From positions 1 through 64,000 of the forward strand of contig LUCM01009292.1 of the NCBI GenBank assembly GCA_008360955.1: a DNA stretch of 64,000 bases, read 5' to 3'. The stretch is from Fasciolopsis buskii (lineage: Eukaryota; Platyhelminthes; Trematoda; Plagiorchiida; Fasciolidae). Below are positions 1 to 12,736 of the stretch, in pieces (positions within the stretch are counted from its first letter, which is position 1; every line of letters begins with the position of its first letter). The notes under the pieces are model-generated. The model was not told the origin of the DNA. It worked only from the letters and a program-made list of their open reading frames with translations, and searched no databases. The position numbers and the translations under genes were made by a program.

Positions 1-40
<40 letters not shown>

Positions 41-102
41 TCACATTCATAGCATTCGTGTTTCACGTTGTCCAGCTTGACAAGGAGCCGTTCGTCCGCG
101 AT
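1..102 (-). repeat. Left inverted-repeat arm with (ATT)n end
   Basis: Positions 1-38 are an (ATT)n microsatellite that runs off the window edge. Bases 39-102 are the reverse complement of 3563-3626; every matched pair sums to 3665. The microsatellite is part of the inversion (ATT here, AAT at 3632-3664), so it belongs to the repeat and is not an insertion target. This fits the 3' end of a non-LTR retrotransposon or SINE with an (AAT)n tail, here on the minus strand. Divergence starts near 85. The family is not identified. Confidence 0.6.
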
Positions 103-3100
103 CGGCTGGCTATATAACTTCGCGCGAAGTACAATGGTCATGTCTGTCACGTGTTCATTGAATGAGACGACCAAATTGACGGAATGACAAATCAGCAAGG
201 CTTAGTCAGTAAATATCTTCTGTAGAAAACTGAATGCATATGGTCAAAAGAATGAGCAGCGCGGATAGGAAACTTTGCATGCGAATATCTACTAGACTTC
301 TCAGGTCGTGCTAGCTGTCTTAGTTTCTTGTTCGCAAGATTACCGAATGCATAAAGAGTCGGTAACACAAATAACCTCTAATGTCACACTTATCCAATTC
401 TAAAAGACTAAAGGGAATGGAAGTTTGCGGAATGTGCTCTCCCACCACAGCGAATTTTGTGGGGACCGAGAATATATTTTTCTCGGCGAATTCATTTATC
501 CTTATGCAGAGAAATTGGGAATAGAACCCAAAATTTCATTGCAGGAAGACTTCGTTGACTGGAAAATTGGTGTATATGGTACCGTCTTTTTTGAGAAGCA
601 CATTGCCAAGTCAGTTGCTACAATCTTAACTGGTCTCAGTTAGACGTAAACGTCATAGAGTTAGTAACATAGGGTAGCTTAGAAAGCTATTGATTAATAA
701 CGTCCATGACGAACACGAAGTGTGATACCGTGGATTAATTTCATGCACTCCATACACTGCTTTGCAGTGAAGAAACGGAAAAGTTGTCCGTGGGTTTTGG
801 TATATATTATTGTAAGTCACGTTCTGACTATGTACCACCTTATTTTCCAAAGAGTACACTTGCTTGTTTTACAGTTTGCAAAGGTTTGATCGGCGGATCT
901 TAAGGGCGTGTATCAGGAAAACTATTTACACATTTTTCATCTGCCATAGTGATTCTACTTGTAGTCTCAATCCAAGTAAATTAAAAGACAGATTCCAAAT
1001 AAAGCTTGAAATCTAATAATTTGGAAAACGAAAGTTCTCGGCAGTATTCTGTCCATGAACTAAACTATGAGGAAACACACTGATACATTTTGAGTATACA
1101 ACGGATAAGGTAGACACTGCCAGCCTTTCCAGAATAACTCACCTCATAACTTCCCACCCAAGTGCAAACGCCCCTGGCGACTGAACCGGTCTGTTGGCTT
1201 TCGACCATGTTCGCACGGGGCTGATTGGTCCCAATCTGAAGCTCAAAAATCTAACGCTCCATGTGGTCGATCCGATGAAATCTTTCATAATGAAAGGCAT
1301 TCTTCTACTCTCGACCGAACAACGACGATCATTTGAGAAAAACATGGATGTTCATCTAAACGGGAACGCTGTGTAGTATAGGAGATGTGTATAGTTTGAA
1401 CGTAGTAACAGCAATGTGATCACGTCACTGTTGATTACCATCTTTGTTTTTCCATCGTTCCTGCATTTTTTATATGAACCTGCCATATCCGTCTTAGTTA
1501 TGTTATGCTGATATCCAACTTGTTTTCTCCGTTGCTTTCGAATGGAGTCACGTTATGGGCTGAGATTTCTCGGATTATTAATAGTACTATGCAGCGTTTC
1601 TTGATTGCCTCCAGAACACCTCTAGTTGGCATCGGTGCCATGGTATTCTCAATTTTACACCGCTTTCAAATCATGCCACTGAAGGGGATTGTGAGACAAC
1701 GCTAAGAAATGTGATTTAGTGACCTTACTGTGATACATGAGATATAAGTATGCACATATAACTAGGAGGAACATTTCACTTGCAGAATAGTGGCACGCAT
1801 TTAACATCAAAAGTAGACTGCAGTTATCAGTTTTCTTTCCGGATAACCAATTTGGGGAACCTAATGCAATTGTCGACGTTTCTTCTGTGCTTGCCAACAT
1901 ATAAATATTTTGGTTTATCTATAAGCTGAATAGATTGGTATTTCTTTTTGGTTTGCTGTTTAACTGTTCGCTCGGGATGCGCAGCTGTTATGTTCCTTTC
2001 TCGCTCGACACGCTCGCGGCGGTTTTGACAAACACAACAGACACCGCAAAAATAAGGGCAAGTTTGAGGACAAATTATTGTACCAGAACGTGTTGCTGTG
2101 AGCTTCGGAAATTTGTATAATCTACGTGTTGGAGAATAGGACAGAACACTCATGCTCATGATGCCCACCCCCAAAAACAAAACCCACGCACCGACAAGCA
2201 CCAACTGACTGACATACAAGCACAAGAGCACTCAGTAATTTCACTCCAATACCCATGTTACTCAGCCTCTGGGGACCAGAAGTGTGGCAAATTTGTGACT
2301 TGACCAATCCAAACCCGCGCAGTCGGAAACTAATCGAGTTTGAGTTGAGTGGCCTGCTTGTTTATGTTTGTATAGAAGAGCATAGAAACACTGAAGCCGT
2401 AAGGATATCGACCTGCAAAACACTGAGAGGAATGATCTTGTTCGCTGTAGAGAGGACAACGTTCGGGAGAAGCAAAACTCGCATGGCCTCTTGATTAAGG
2501 AAATGATTTTGCACCATATGCTTCATTGAACGCAGATTCATGATAAACTCAGAAGGAACGACGTACACGACAGATTTACGAGTTAGTCATTCTTGGCTGA
2601 TTCCTCGCATCGTCTGACGGGGAATTTAGTTGAGTGCTACTTTTCAATCATCTGGGATTTTTAAATAAACCTCCAATCACTTTGAACGTTTAAATCAACG
2701 AAATTCAAAAGAAAATTTTTAAAATAATGTCACAGTTTTCCAGAAAAAGACTAAAATGTTAACTGAACTCTTTTGAGAAAAAAAATATAAGGAAAAGCTA
2801 GTAGGACTACTACCTGCCTGATAGCAATCCTGAAACAAACCGGAGTTCCACTATCTGCAAACTGATTATGTGTAGTAAACACTCAAGAAATGCGCGAAAG
2901 CAGAGTATCTGTAGCGCTGAGTCCAGATACAAACTTTGAAAATATTCAGAATTTTTCCTTGTTTGCTTATGAAGCGTAACCTAATGATGTTAAACAAAAA
3001 TGTCCACACCACTCACACTATCCAATCCAGTTATCTTTCCTTCAACCTTCTCAAGCAATATTTTACCACTGTTCTACTTAAGCACACTTCGCGTTATCAA

Positions 3101-3562
3101 CCACCTGATTCTGTTTGACTTTGCGTCAGCCTGCAGTGGAATATCTATGAACCAAATGGCTGATAAGACAGCAGGTTAGTATAATGTGTAACAAGGTATT
3201 TGCAAAACGAATGATATCCCAAGGTGATTTTGAATGTGGTGTATATGAATCACTTTGTAACAGTCCTGTGCGCTACTCATCTTTTTTAATTATCACTCTT
3301 ATTCAAAAATTTGAATTACCTAAACCGCCTGATGCGGAGGGATCGTAAAGAGCTGGAATTCTGATTTATTTTATTCACAGTATATAAGGAAGGCTCATGA
3401 AACTGCAGGAGTACCCTTAATCCCCATATTCAAAATGCTTCGGATTATGCTGGCTGATCCATAGTTTCTTCTATCGAACAAAAAGAATTTGGTCCCGGAG
3501 TACTCCACCGCTGTCTAATCGGTTCAAAGTATACACATCCTCCCATAAGACACAGAGTGTCG
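103..3562. other. Unassigned DNA between inverted arms
   Basis: No domain is recognised. The longest frame is a 134-codon minus-strand frame (1827-2231) with a hydrophobic N-terminus and a basic C-terminal half; I know no match and would not call it a gene. A slightly more GC-rich patch lies at 1960-2280. The rest is AT-rich with frequent stops in all frames. Confidence 0.4.
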
Positions 3563-3624
3563 ATCTTGGATGAACGGCTCCTTGTCAAGCTGGACAACGT
3601 GAAACACGAATGCTATGAATGTGA

Positions 3625-3664
<40 letters not shown>
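3563..3664 (+). repeat. Right inverted-repeat arm with (AAT)n tail
   Basis: Plus-strand copy of the repeat at 1-102, ending in about ten AAT units (3632-3662). The shared core includes CAAGCTGGACAACGTG and CACGAATGCTATGAATG. The tail lies at the outer end of both copies, as expected for two retrotransposed 3' ends in opposite orientation. There is no recognisable coding sequence upstream that would name the parent element. Confidence 0.6.
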
Positions 3665-6600
3665 TAACTATACGCATATGCGTACGTAAGCATAAATGCT
3701 CCTTTGGAGGTGTTACTTTTTGGCTTCAGGGGACGTCAGCATTCTGATATTTAACTGGACAAAAATATATGAGCACCGTTTAGATGGGGGCTTAAACAAA
3801 ACGACTGGAACTTCACCACAAAATAGAATTGTGCTATATACGCCCTGACTGTTCAACAATAGAAGCCTTTTAGGCCACAGCAGTTGCTGGGCGTGAAAAT
3901 TGCGAGTTTAATTAAACTTGAGAACTATATTATAAAACGGGCACGTTTATATGGGAATGCAATGATGAGTAAAGACGATTTTGAAATTTGAATTATTTAC
4001 TTTGTACCAAACCGATTGGTACAAATCACCGAATCGAAAGAGCTATCAGTGCCCTGAGGAAATCGCCTCATTTGCTCGGTTGTCGGATACAGTCTTCCAG
4101 ACGTGATTTCATTTATTTCGATCTGACTACTCTAAAAATGCGAGCTCAATCCCTAAAATAACAACATTGTACCAGGTTCGATATGTGGGCAACAGCAATT
4201 CATGATTATTAAATAGGAATTGAATTGATGGATACTGAATGCAACGCAAACCTCGATTGTTGTGCAACAATTCGAACAACGTTGGTTTGCTCACGTCGTA
4301 GGTCCTCATCAAAAGAACATGCTGCAATTAGTTTTATTGCTCCTCTTTAATCTCACAGTTAGAGCACACATTGAAAAGCACTCCGTGAAGTGGAAGTATC
4401 CTCTCTTCAAGATGATGCAAAAATAGGAACCGGCAAAAGTTTAAAGATGCCCGTTGGAAGCAATGCAGATTTTTTCTTGTTAAGTGTTATAGAAAAGCAC
4501 CACTAAACCAGCAATATAATCACCATCACCAGTGAATGTCGCCATTGGAATAGTCGTGATTTTCAGTCATCAACATGTCGCTAATTGTGATAACAGAGTG
4601 AAACAGACTACTACTTTAAACAAAATGATGACCTTTTGTGTTATTATTGGTGCTGATAACGGATCAAAAATTCTCTTAATAGACAATCTACAGGGAGGAT
4701 TATATCTGAACACAAACATGCGGGACTGACTAGGACAAATATCAAGCCGTAATAGGCATGAAGTATCAGGAAGGGACCCCTTACGCGTATGTTGAGGTCG
4801 TTGTAGCATACCTAATTCTCAGCTCAACCATTAGGTTGTCATTAACAATGTCAATATCATTATCACTATCATTGCTAACAAGTTAGCATTGTTTGTATTG
4901 GTTTGTTAATGTTTTTATTTTCGTCTTATTGATCCCAATTGTCAACACCATATATGTCCTTGTCCTTGACGTCATCGTCGTCACTATCCGCATCATTCTC
5001 GGGTAGAACGATAGCCTTTATTCGCAGAAGACAGTTGAAAGTATGATCGGCAGGCGTGAGATAGTGGCCATTAGTAAGCTTTATATGGAATTATATCGAC
5101 AAGTTTTAGTAAGTGAGGCTAGTTTTAATTCATTTGCCGTCACAGATCGTCAGTGGCAGATCGACATTGTGGAGATGGAAGACCTATCCCGGGCTCCCAA
5201 ATTGTTGAGGGGACAAAAAGATGGGCATCTGTTTGAGATGATTTACAGAACTCAAAAGATGAGTAGTACAAAGTGATTTGGATATTTCTATTGTCATTTG
5301 AGAAAAAACATTCTTAGTTAAATTTTGAAGCGTCTCGAGTTGCAAATACGATGTTGGGTATCGAAGGCCTCGCGCAGAGTAAGCATGTTTTTGCCATTTT
5401 GCCTGAGGCTGGGCTAATTTTACGAACTCGGTGCACATTGTCCAGGTCTAAGCTGGAACAATGTAAGCTTGCGCATCAAATTTTGCACACTAAGATCTGA
5501 GTTCACAATGATTGGTCCTGTGCTTCCTAGTCAACGGAGTTATTGTTATGCAATGTGATCAAATGTTTGAGTGCAATATTAAATGGGTGAACTCAATTTC
5601 TTTTCGTCATGCGCCACAAACATATTTTGGATTTCAATATCAGTCCCCATTTGAAGTGCAACTTGCCAGAAACGCGTATCGACGTATGACAGCTCACTGA
5701 CCTGGACTAGGCGCATATGCACGTTTAAATCAACACTTAGGTGTTCCTAATAGAGAGATATTATTGGTTATTTTGCTTGATTAATCAATGTGATCGATAA
5801 CACAGTCAAGGCAGACGGCGCCTGAGGAAAAGTATACCGTTGAATTTCTGATAATTGGTCTGTCAATGTGATCATCATTGCTCTCTCATACCAAAATTTA
5901 GTACAGTTTTCCAGGGAATGAATGGAAGTTGAAGACCTACGAACACGAACGAATGTAGAATACGATAATTTTTAACAACCTTGGACTCGAAAATGTCTTG
6001 AAGAAAAAGGGAAGTAAGAACGGTTATCATCAGTGCGTAAATAGCTACATATTTTCTTAGGTGTAGTGGTTGGTTCTATCTAAATAATGTTACGTTGCTC
6101 CTATAATATTAGTTTTCCAACATTCATTTTTTCCATCGAATATTTCAAACGAGATCTCGTTTGCTTCGTGAAATTTCGACCTTTTGCTATTAGAAGTAGG
6201 TGAAACTTCTCATCTTATCAATTCGTTCTCAGAACACTGTACAAATGAGAATAAGTTACAGTGACTTTGGTTTGCAACTCTCTTCCACACTAGGGAGGAC
6301 TCAAATAAAGATTCTATTCTTTTCGAAAATAAAACTGATCTTGCGCTAAATGTGGGATCAGTTTTCATTCCGCATTGCTTGTAACCCACGAGAATCCAGA
6401 TACAGCAACATTTTAAGACACATATATGCACAAAGTGACACCAATCTTCAGTCAAGGGGTAAGCATCGGACGCGCACTTTGCTTGGAACCAATTCGGATG
6501 AATGAGGCTAACGGGCGGATTGGTCTTCCGAAGAAGTGTACTTGCTGGGGATGAATACTTAAAGTGGAAGCTGCACGTGTCCAATATGCATTTCACACAA

Positions 6601-8059
6601 AAATATTCCTTCAGGTTTAAAATTAAGCCACAAGGGAGATGCGTGGAGACCAAAGTCGGGGAAATTTCTTATTATATTCTTGACTGGAGGCATTTGCTTG
6701 AAAACAGTTACTATTCCGAAGGCATACGCAATAAGTTTGAGACTCCAAATTTTGCGATCATGTTTCATTTGCACAGCAGCTACCAGTATCGTTTGCTTCA
6801 GGACAGGAGGAATTCAAGTGAAGCTAGTGATCCTTAAATGTTGGTTGTGTTAAAATTGACAATAACAGACTGCAAAACAGAAAGAATATTTTTATTGGTA
6901 ATTAGAAACTTACTCATTAGTGAATAACTTTAACAATGAAAGACAAAGACTTTAAACGACATACTGAACACACTTCCGTTGAAAATCATACACGCTCGAA
7001 TTTATATTTGTTTGGTGCAAATAAATGGCGCTGTTAGTTAGGAAGTCGCATGGCTTGGTATTCACTCCGTCTCTACGAAAGTGGTAAACTGTTGAAGTGT
7101 TTTCTTCAGTTTTTCTCTCCGACTGGTCACTTAGCCACTGGTGGTTCATTGTAGAGCTGACCGACGCGACGGATAACGGTATTTAGGCTTCCCTGATAAT
7201 GAGCACTCAGTTGTTTGTGTTGTTTCTAATTGAAACCCTTGTTTCAACTACCGCGTCTACTCTTGATGGGACTAGTCGCAAAAGGACAGTTCCAAGTGAA
7301 GAATTGATTAGAAAGCTTTGAATGGTTACGAGCATTTGGATTACTGCAAACGTCGGTTCACAAATGCAGCAAAATGTACTCACGCTGCAACTAATAAGCC
7401 TCAAGACAAACAAATTTCTCGCATTAGAGAAGACGTTCACAAGAAATGAGAGTCTTGTTTCCGATTTTGCCATCAGGAATTAAGGCTTGGAGTAGGACCA
7501 AAATTGTCGTTTTTAACTCGAGTGAATTGTAAACACACTAGGTTTTGTTGAATCATCCTGTTCTTGAGGTCTTCACAACCATCCACATCTGGAGCAGAAA
7601 AGGTCAATATCTAAGATCAGTAAAATGTCACGAATTATGATCACACGAATTTATCTTCTCACTGCATACTCACGCAATTACTGCTAGTTCCCCTTATTTC
7701 ATTCATTCTGATGCTGATTACGCTAAAGGCTGCAGGCATATCAAGTAACTGTCTAATGTTTGTGGAACTATTTAAGACAGTTTTGCACCAAAACTAACAA
7801 TTGTTTGCTACCGAAAAATGCTGGTCAGTTTATTTTAACTTATGACGTGTCTTCAGTATCATGCACATTTTTCCCATTTAGTTTTCACGATTTCATTGTG
7901 GCATTTGTTGTAATCCTTACATTTGACTTTGTTGACTGACTAAATGTGGAAACCTTACACCTCTTTGGAGGGCACTCGGGAGATGTCGGTCCTTCGAAAA
8001 CCACTGAACAAATAATAGACACTAAGTTTTTACAGCAGCCATCCAAAAGTTTGCGAAAC
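3665..8059. other. Unassigned AT-rich DNA
   Basis: No gene, RNA or named repeat is supported. Overlapping frames at 6210-6653 (minus, 147 codons) and 6502-6837 (plus, 111 codons) are the longest; they overlap antiparallel and neither shows a domain I recognise. A weak 7 bp stem lies near 4872-4890. Confidence 0.35.
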
Positions 8060-8545
8060 GTGCTTTACGGGAATATGGCTCAACAGAGCGAAGACGCTGT
8101 GGCACAATGAGGCTGAGTATAACACGAATCTTCGCGAAAGGATCTTTAAACGGACTAAGAAAGGAGACAAATCAAGAAGCAAAAGCTATGGGAAACAAGA
8201 GCATTCACAAAACAAAAATACACCTGGGGTGACTGCAAGTTCGCTCAAGTCACGAGTCCTCACAGTAGCTCCACCAAAACTTCGAGCAGACTCATTTCGA
8301 AGCCCAAGGTAAAACTCAAACGGGATGAGAGAAGAAAGGGTATCTGCAAAGTCAAATCTAAGGGATGCACCAAATGCTACATTGGTCAGATTGGAAGATA
8401 AGTTGTTGCACGAAAGCAAGATCACAAGGTTTCAGCAATAATACATGATTTTTTTCACTAAAATCCGTTCATAAGGATGAAGTAAGACATAGACTAAGTA
8501 CCCACCAATTTCCCATTCTGAACAAACCAAATGCAAAATATCCAA
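8060..8545 (+). mobile_element. PLE-3: Penelope-like element C-terminal remnant
   Basis: Remnant of the region joining the reverse transcriptase to the GIY-YIG endonuclease. In one frame PGVTASSLKSRVLTVAPPK (about 8219-8275) matches the PLE segment between RT and endonuclease. After a frameshift comes CTKCYIGQIGR (about 8367-8400), the Cys-x-x-Cys and Y-I-G core of the endonuclease, directly followed by a stop. A third frame near 8459-8500 gives LKSVHKDEVRH, equal to the conserved VHKDEEGH-type segment downstream. Three frames and in-frame stops mean a dead copy. It resembles PLE-2 (42.3-45.0 kb) more than PLE-1. The 5' limit is approximate. Confidence 0.7.
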
Positions 8546-9453
8546 AATAGTTTCCGGAAGCTTGACATCCGTCATGAAATGTCATCAATCGACATTTAAT
8601 TTCTGAAAACTCCCATAACAGGATGTATAACGATATTCCGGAGAAACAAGTTTTTTTTCAGTAATTCATTCTCAAGCCGTTTTGAGTTCACATTGGAATG
8701 ACCTGCTGCGGATCGTGCAGCTGATGATGAATGGGGTTTTTTTCGTACCCATGCAAACTAATCTGTTCTTTAGCCGCAAGCATGGCCTAATGCTTCCGTT
8801 TAACCTTATACTTGTCTAATTTTCGCTACATTATGTCTAACCTTCCACAGACATTATTTAATCATTTTTAACTGATTTGAATATAATATTAGAAATAGTG
8901 GGAAATTCATTGCATTTTCTAAATTACATTATTGTTATTCAGTTTGCAGCTAATAAATTTGGTAAAAACACTTCCTTTTTATTTCTGTTTCTAAGGAGAA
9001 AAGGAAAGCAATATTTTGCTGATTGACACTTCGTCCATTACGGTGTACTTGCAGAACACTTGCTAGAAATCTTTGTTCTCCACAGGTTATTTTTACTGCT
9101 TTTTTGACAAGTACAACAACTCAGTAGCGCATATTTGGTGACCACCATGCTTTTCGAGTTTTCAAAAGAAAAAATATTTTGTGACCTTTACCTTGTGCAA
9201 AGTGACAAACATCGGCATAAATGGGTGCTGCCATGACCAAGAAAACTGCAACAGAATGATTTTATGAAACTGAAGCACCCGAATTTGAGAAAACACTTCC
9301 ACTTGTGAATCTTACTCGAAGAGTATAGATCAGGCTGTAATCCGTCAAGTTTTCCCAATTTAGGGGGCTTTCAGTGAAGATATTTAAATCCTAATTAGAG
9401 TAAATGGAAGTGATAAGAAGAAGGGAGGATCATAGTGACATTACACTGGGCTT
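8546..9453. other. Unassigned DNA
   Basis: No coding or repeat signature seen; short frames only. Confidence 0.35.
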
Positions 9454-10248
9454 GTTGGATGGCTTATTTTAAAATTATGCTAGGAGCCAAATCATCCGTC
9501 TGCATACTGAATCCATGTGCGTTGCACGTTGCTGATTGCAGTCACGATAACTTCGATTGACAAAATATACTGATCAAAATTCAGAATGTCTCAGTGGCAA
9601 GGTGGGGTAAAGAAAGTTAAGTGAAATTTATCGCCAAGAGGAGGGTAGAAGAAACAATACTTGGGATTTAGATTCGGAACTTCCGACATCCGTGAATAAA
9701 TCAAAAATCATCTATTAATGATAAACTGAACTATCTCAAACGTTTCTTGGTGAATAGCGTTATATTATTTTTTAAATGGCGAGTGATGCGAGATTGATCA
9801 CCTCAGGCATTTTTCTATTTTGTATGTCAGATAAAGAAGGCCAAGGAGTATCTAATGAACTGACTGGACCTAATGATTTTCTAGGTCAATCCAAAGCAGA
9901 CGTATTTTTTGTAACGTCAGTCCTACTATCTTTGTTCGGTGTGGGTTTAGTGTTTTCGGATTAGCGTGAGTAAACAGCCCTTTGCTTTCAGTGGCTCATT
10001 CTCGATAGGTTATTCATTATCCAGGGAAGCATTTGTGCAAACTTCATGAACGGTATGGAGTAGATCCCGGGGAAGACCGATGCTATTACTACGTACTAGT
10101 GAAACACAGTGATATTCCGGAAACTGTCCTGATCATCTGGGGGACTTTTGGAATGAAGGTCTTCTGATCGACTTACCTTTTCAGAGACTGATTTTAAAGC
10201 CGACAAAACTGATTCCACTCTCACCTGTTTCGTGGAAACTTGTGATTA
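9454..10248 (+). repeat. 795 bp duplicate, copy 1 (left of gap)
   Basis: Reads base for base like 10596-11390 at a constant offset of 1142, with no mismatch noticed. It stops exactly at the first N of the gap. It holds a 62-codon frame (9776-9964, starting MASDARLITSGIF) that recurs unchanged in copy 2; no function is recognised and its conservation only reflects the duplication. Confidence 0.9.
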
Positions 10249-10595
10249 NNNNNNNNNNNNNNNNNNNNNNNNNNNNNNNNNNNNNNNNNNNNNNNNNNNN
10301 NNNNNNNNNNNNNNNNNNNNNNNNNNNNNNNNNNNNNNNNNNNNNNNNNNNNNNNNNNNNNNNNNNNNNNNNNNNNNNNNNNNNNNNNNNNNNNNNNNNN
10401 NNNNNNNNNNNNNNNNNNNNNNNNNNNNNNNNNNNNNNNNNNNNNNNNNNNNNNNNNNNNNNNNNNNNNNNNNNNNNNNNNNNNNNNNNNNNNNNNNNNN
10501 NNNNNNNNNNNNNNNNNNNNNNNNNNNNNNNNNNNNNNNNNNNNNNNNNNNNNNNNNNNNNNNNNNNNNNNNNNNNNNNNNNNNNNNNNNNNNNN
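10249..10595. other. Assembly gap (347 N)
   Basis: Run of 347 undetermined bases. Frames drawn across it are meaningless. The same 795 bp flanks it on both sides, so its length is probably a scaffolding estimate and the gap may not exist. Confidence 0.98.
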
Positions 10596-11390
10596 GTTGG
10601 ATGGCTTATTTTAAAATTATGCTAGGAGCCAAATCATCCGTCTGCATACTGAATCCATGTGCGTTGCACGTTGCTGATTGCAGTCACGATAACTTCGATT
10701 GACAAAATATACTGATCAAAATTCAGAATGTCTCAGTGGCAAGGTGGGGTAAAGAAAGTTAAGTGAAATTTATCGCCAAGAGGAGGGTAGAAGAAACAAT
10801 ACTTGGGATTTAGATTCGGAACTTCCGACATCCGTGAATAAATCAAAAATCATCTATTAATGATAAACTGAACTATCTCAAACGTTTCTTGGTGAATAGC
10901 GTTATATTATTTTTTAAATGGCGAGTGATGCGAGATTGATCACCTCAGGCATTTTTCTATTTTGTATGTCAGATAAAGAAGGCCAAGGAGTATCTAATGA
11001 ACTGACTGGACCTAATGATTTTCTAGGTCAATCCAAAGCAGACGTATTTTTTGTAACGTCAGTCCTACTATCTTTGTTCGGTGTGGGTTTAGTGTTTTCG
11101 GATTAGCGTGAGTAAACAGCCCTTTGCTTTCAGTGGCTCATTCTCGATAGGTTATTCATTATCCAGGGAAGCATTTGTGCAAACTTCATGAACGGTATGG
11201 AGTAGATCCCGGGGAAGACCGATGCTATTACTACGTACTAGTGAAACACAGTGATATTCCGGAAACTGTCCTGATCATCTGGGGGACTTTTGGAATGAAG
11301 GTCTTCTGATCGACTTACCTTTTCAGAGACTGATTTTAAAGCCGACAAAACTGATTCCACTCTCACCTGTTTCGTGGAAACTTGTGATTA
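10596..11390 (+). repeat. 795 bp duplicate, copy 2 (right of gap)
   Basis: Begins at the first base after the N run with GTTGGATGGCTTATTTT, the bases found at 9454, and ends with TGTGATTA at 11390, the bases that end copy 1 at 10248. Unique sequence follows from 11391. The 62-codon frame recurs at 10918-11106. Confidence 0.9.
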
Positions 11391-12255
11391 TATCGCCGAT
11401 GACCCTATGCTCGAACTCGGCAAAATGTTTAGTCAATAAAATGCATTCAAGTGAACTTCTCATAGTAGTGCCGTGTATTTTCTTTGGACGTAGAAGAGGG
11501 AATAGAAAACATACATTTGATATTTCGAGCAACGAGACGTTCACTATTTCGTTTCGCTTCTACAGAAGCCTGCTCCAAGTTTGCATAAATTTCTTATCCT
11601 ATCGGTGGTTTTGTGTAGTGAAACGCAAACAAAAAGAGAATTCACCTCCATAATTATTATCCTATGGTTATTTATGACGCGGTAATCGAGAATTTACCGC
11701 AATTCAAAATAGCCTTTGACGCTGTAATGGTTATTATGTCCGTCTAGTTTTAATTGGTCTTCGGTTGTTTATCTTATCCGCTGTAGGTGATTTATCGATG
11801 AGCATATTTGGAATTGGTCAGTTGTGCGTCATGCTCTGCACACGTTAACAATCGAGGCCCGGTGAGCCTAGCAAACCCACTTTCCCGTTAGGGCTATGAG
11901 TTAACCAGTATTGTGGCCACGACAATTTGACTGACATACATTCACCAATCTTGTTTGGTGATATTCAATTTCAAATATTTAATCTTTTATTTATTCACCA
12001 TGTAATCTGCAAACTGCTTGAAAGCGAATTACTGAGAAAAAATGTTTTGCCAGATTGCAGTTATACCATGAACTGAACTGTACCGACTGGTTAATCTACC
12101 AAAACTGAAGGAAAACTACTAACACTGGATACGGGAGAAAACGCTTTAATGAAGTCAAATCCTGCAAACTCACTGCAAAGTCACCTAATTTTTGGCAGAA
12201 ATCTGCCGAAAATTGAGAAAAATCCATACTCTTACAGACGTCGGAAATCAGAAGA
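11391..12255. other. Unassigned DNA
   Basis: An 89-codon plus frame (11384-11653) begins just inside the duplicate and has no recognised domain. Nothing else is supported. Confidence 0.35.
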
Positions 12256-12615
12256 ATGTTAGTAGTAGGAGATTGAAAGTTTTCATGAAATAATTCACCG
12301 TGTGATATGATCGCTCAGCTGAGCAATAGGAAACCATGGCAGCACTGTACATCTGTTTCGTCCTTGTTAGGATGAAATCAGCAGTGCATGTCCATCTCGC
12401 CCGAACTGGGACGCCAACCCGGGACGAACGATTTTGAGTCGAACGCTTTACCCATTACGCTATCGGTCATACTCTCAGCGGTTTGCTCAAATTCACCAGA
12501 TGACGTGCATCATACCAAACGCACAAAAATCGACATCTCATAGATGACTTCTCAGTAGGTAGCCTGAGTGCGACGAAGGCTTTGGAGACGACCTTCAGAG
12601 GTCAGTCACTTGGTA
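12256..12615 (-). mobile_element. tRNA-like short repeat unit a1
   Basis: Minus-strand unit of a family seen at five places in the window. On the minus strand it has a tRNA-like block (12410-12465): an A-box-like stretch TAGCGTAATGG, an anticodon-arm-like TTCGACTCAAAATCG, and a B-box-like GGTTGGCGTCC with one or two changes from the usual GGTTCGANTCC. A ~200 bp non-tRNA body follows and ends near a CTACTACTAAC motif. Such internal pol III boxes are typical of tRNA-derived SINEs. It is not a functional tRNA: there is no matching acceptor stem. Confidence 0.65.
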
Positions 12616-12736
12616 TGTATTAGTAGTAGAAGATTATGTATTTTTATGAAATAATGCACTAAGTGGTATCATTGTCTAACTAGGGATTCAGAAACCGTGG
12701 AAGTACTGTGCAGCTATTTCATCCCTGTTGGGAATC
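12616..12736 (-). mobile_element. tRNA-like repeat unit a2, truncated
   Basis: The tail and body of a second minus-strand unit (TTAGTAGTAGAAGATTATG onward) follow unit a1 about 361 bp downstream in the same orientation, so the units are tandem. The tRNA-like block is missing. Confidence 0.5.

Noticed and set aside
1827..2231. 134-codon minus frame with a hydrophobic start as a secreted or membrane protein
   Set aside because: No recognised domain, no good start context and no neighbouring exons; its length is possible by chance in a slightly GC-rich patch.
4872..4893. Hairpin as a regulatory site or terminator
   Set aside because: A seven-base stem is expected by chance in AT-rich DNA, and there is no gene next to it.
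10232..10702. 156-codon open frame at the gap
   Set aside because: It is open only because the run of N is translated as unknown residues.
9776..11106. Two identical 62-codon frames as a duplicated small gene
   Set aside because: The whole 795 bp around them is identical, so protein identity is no evidence of selection, and the duplication is probably an assembly artefact.
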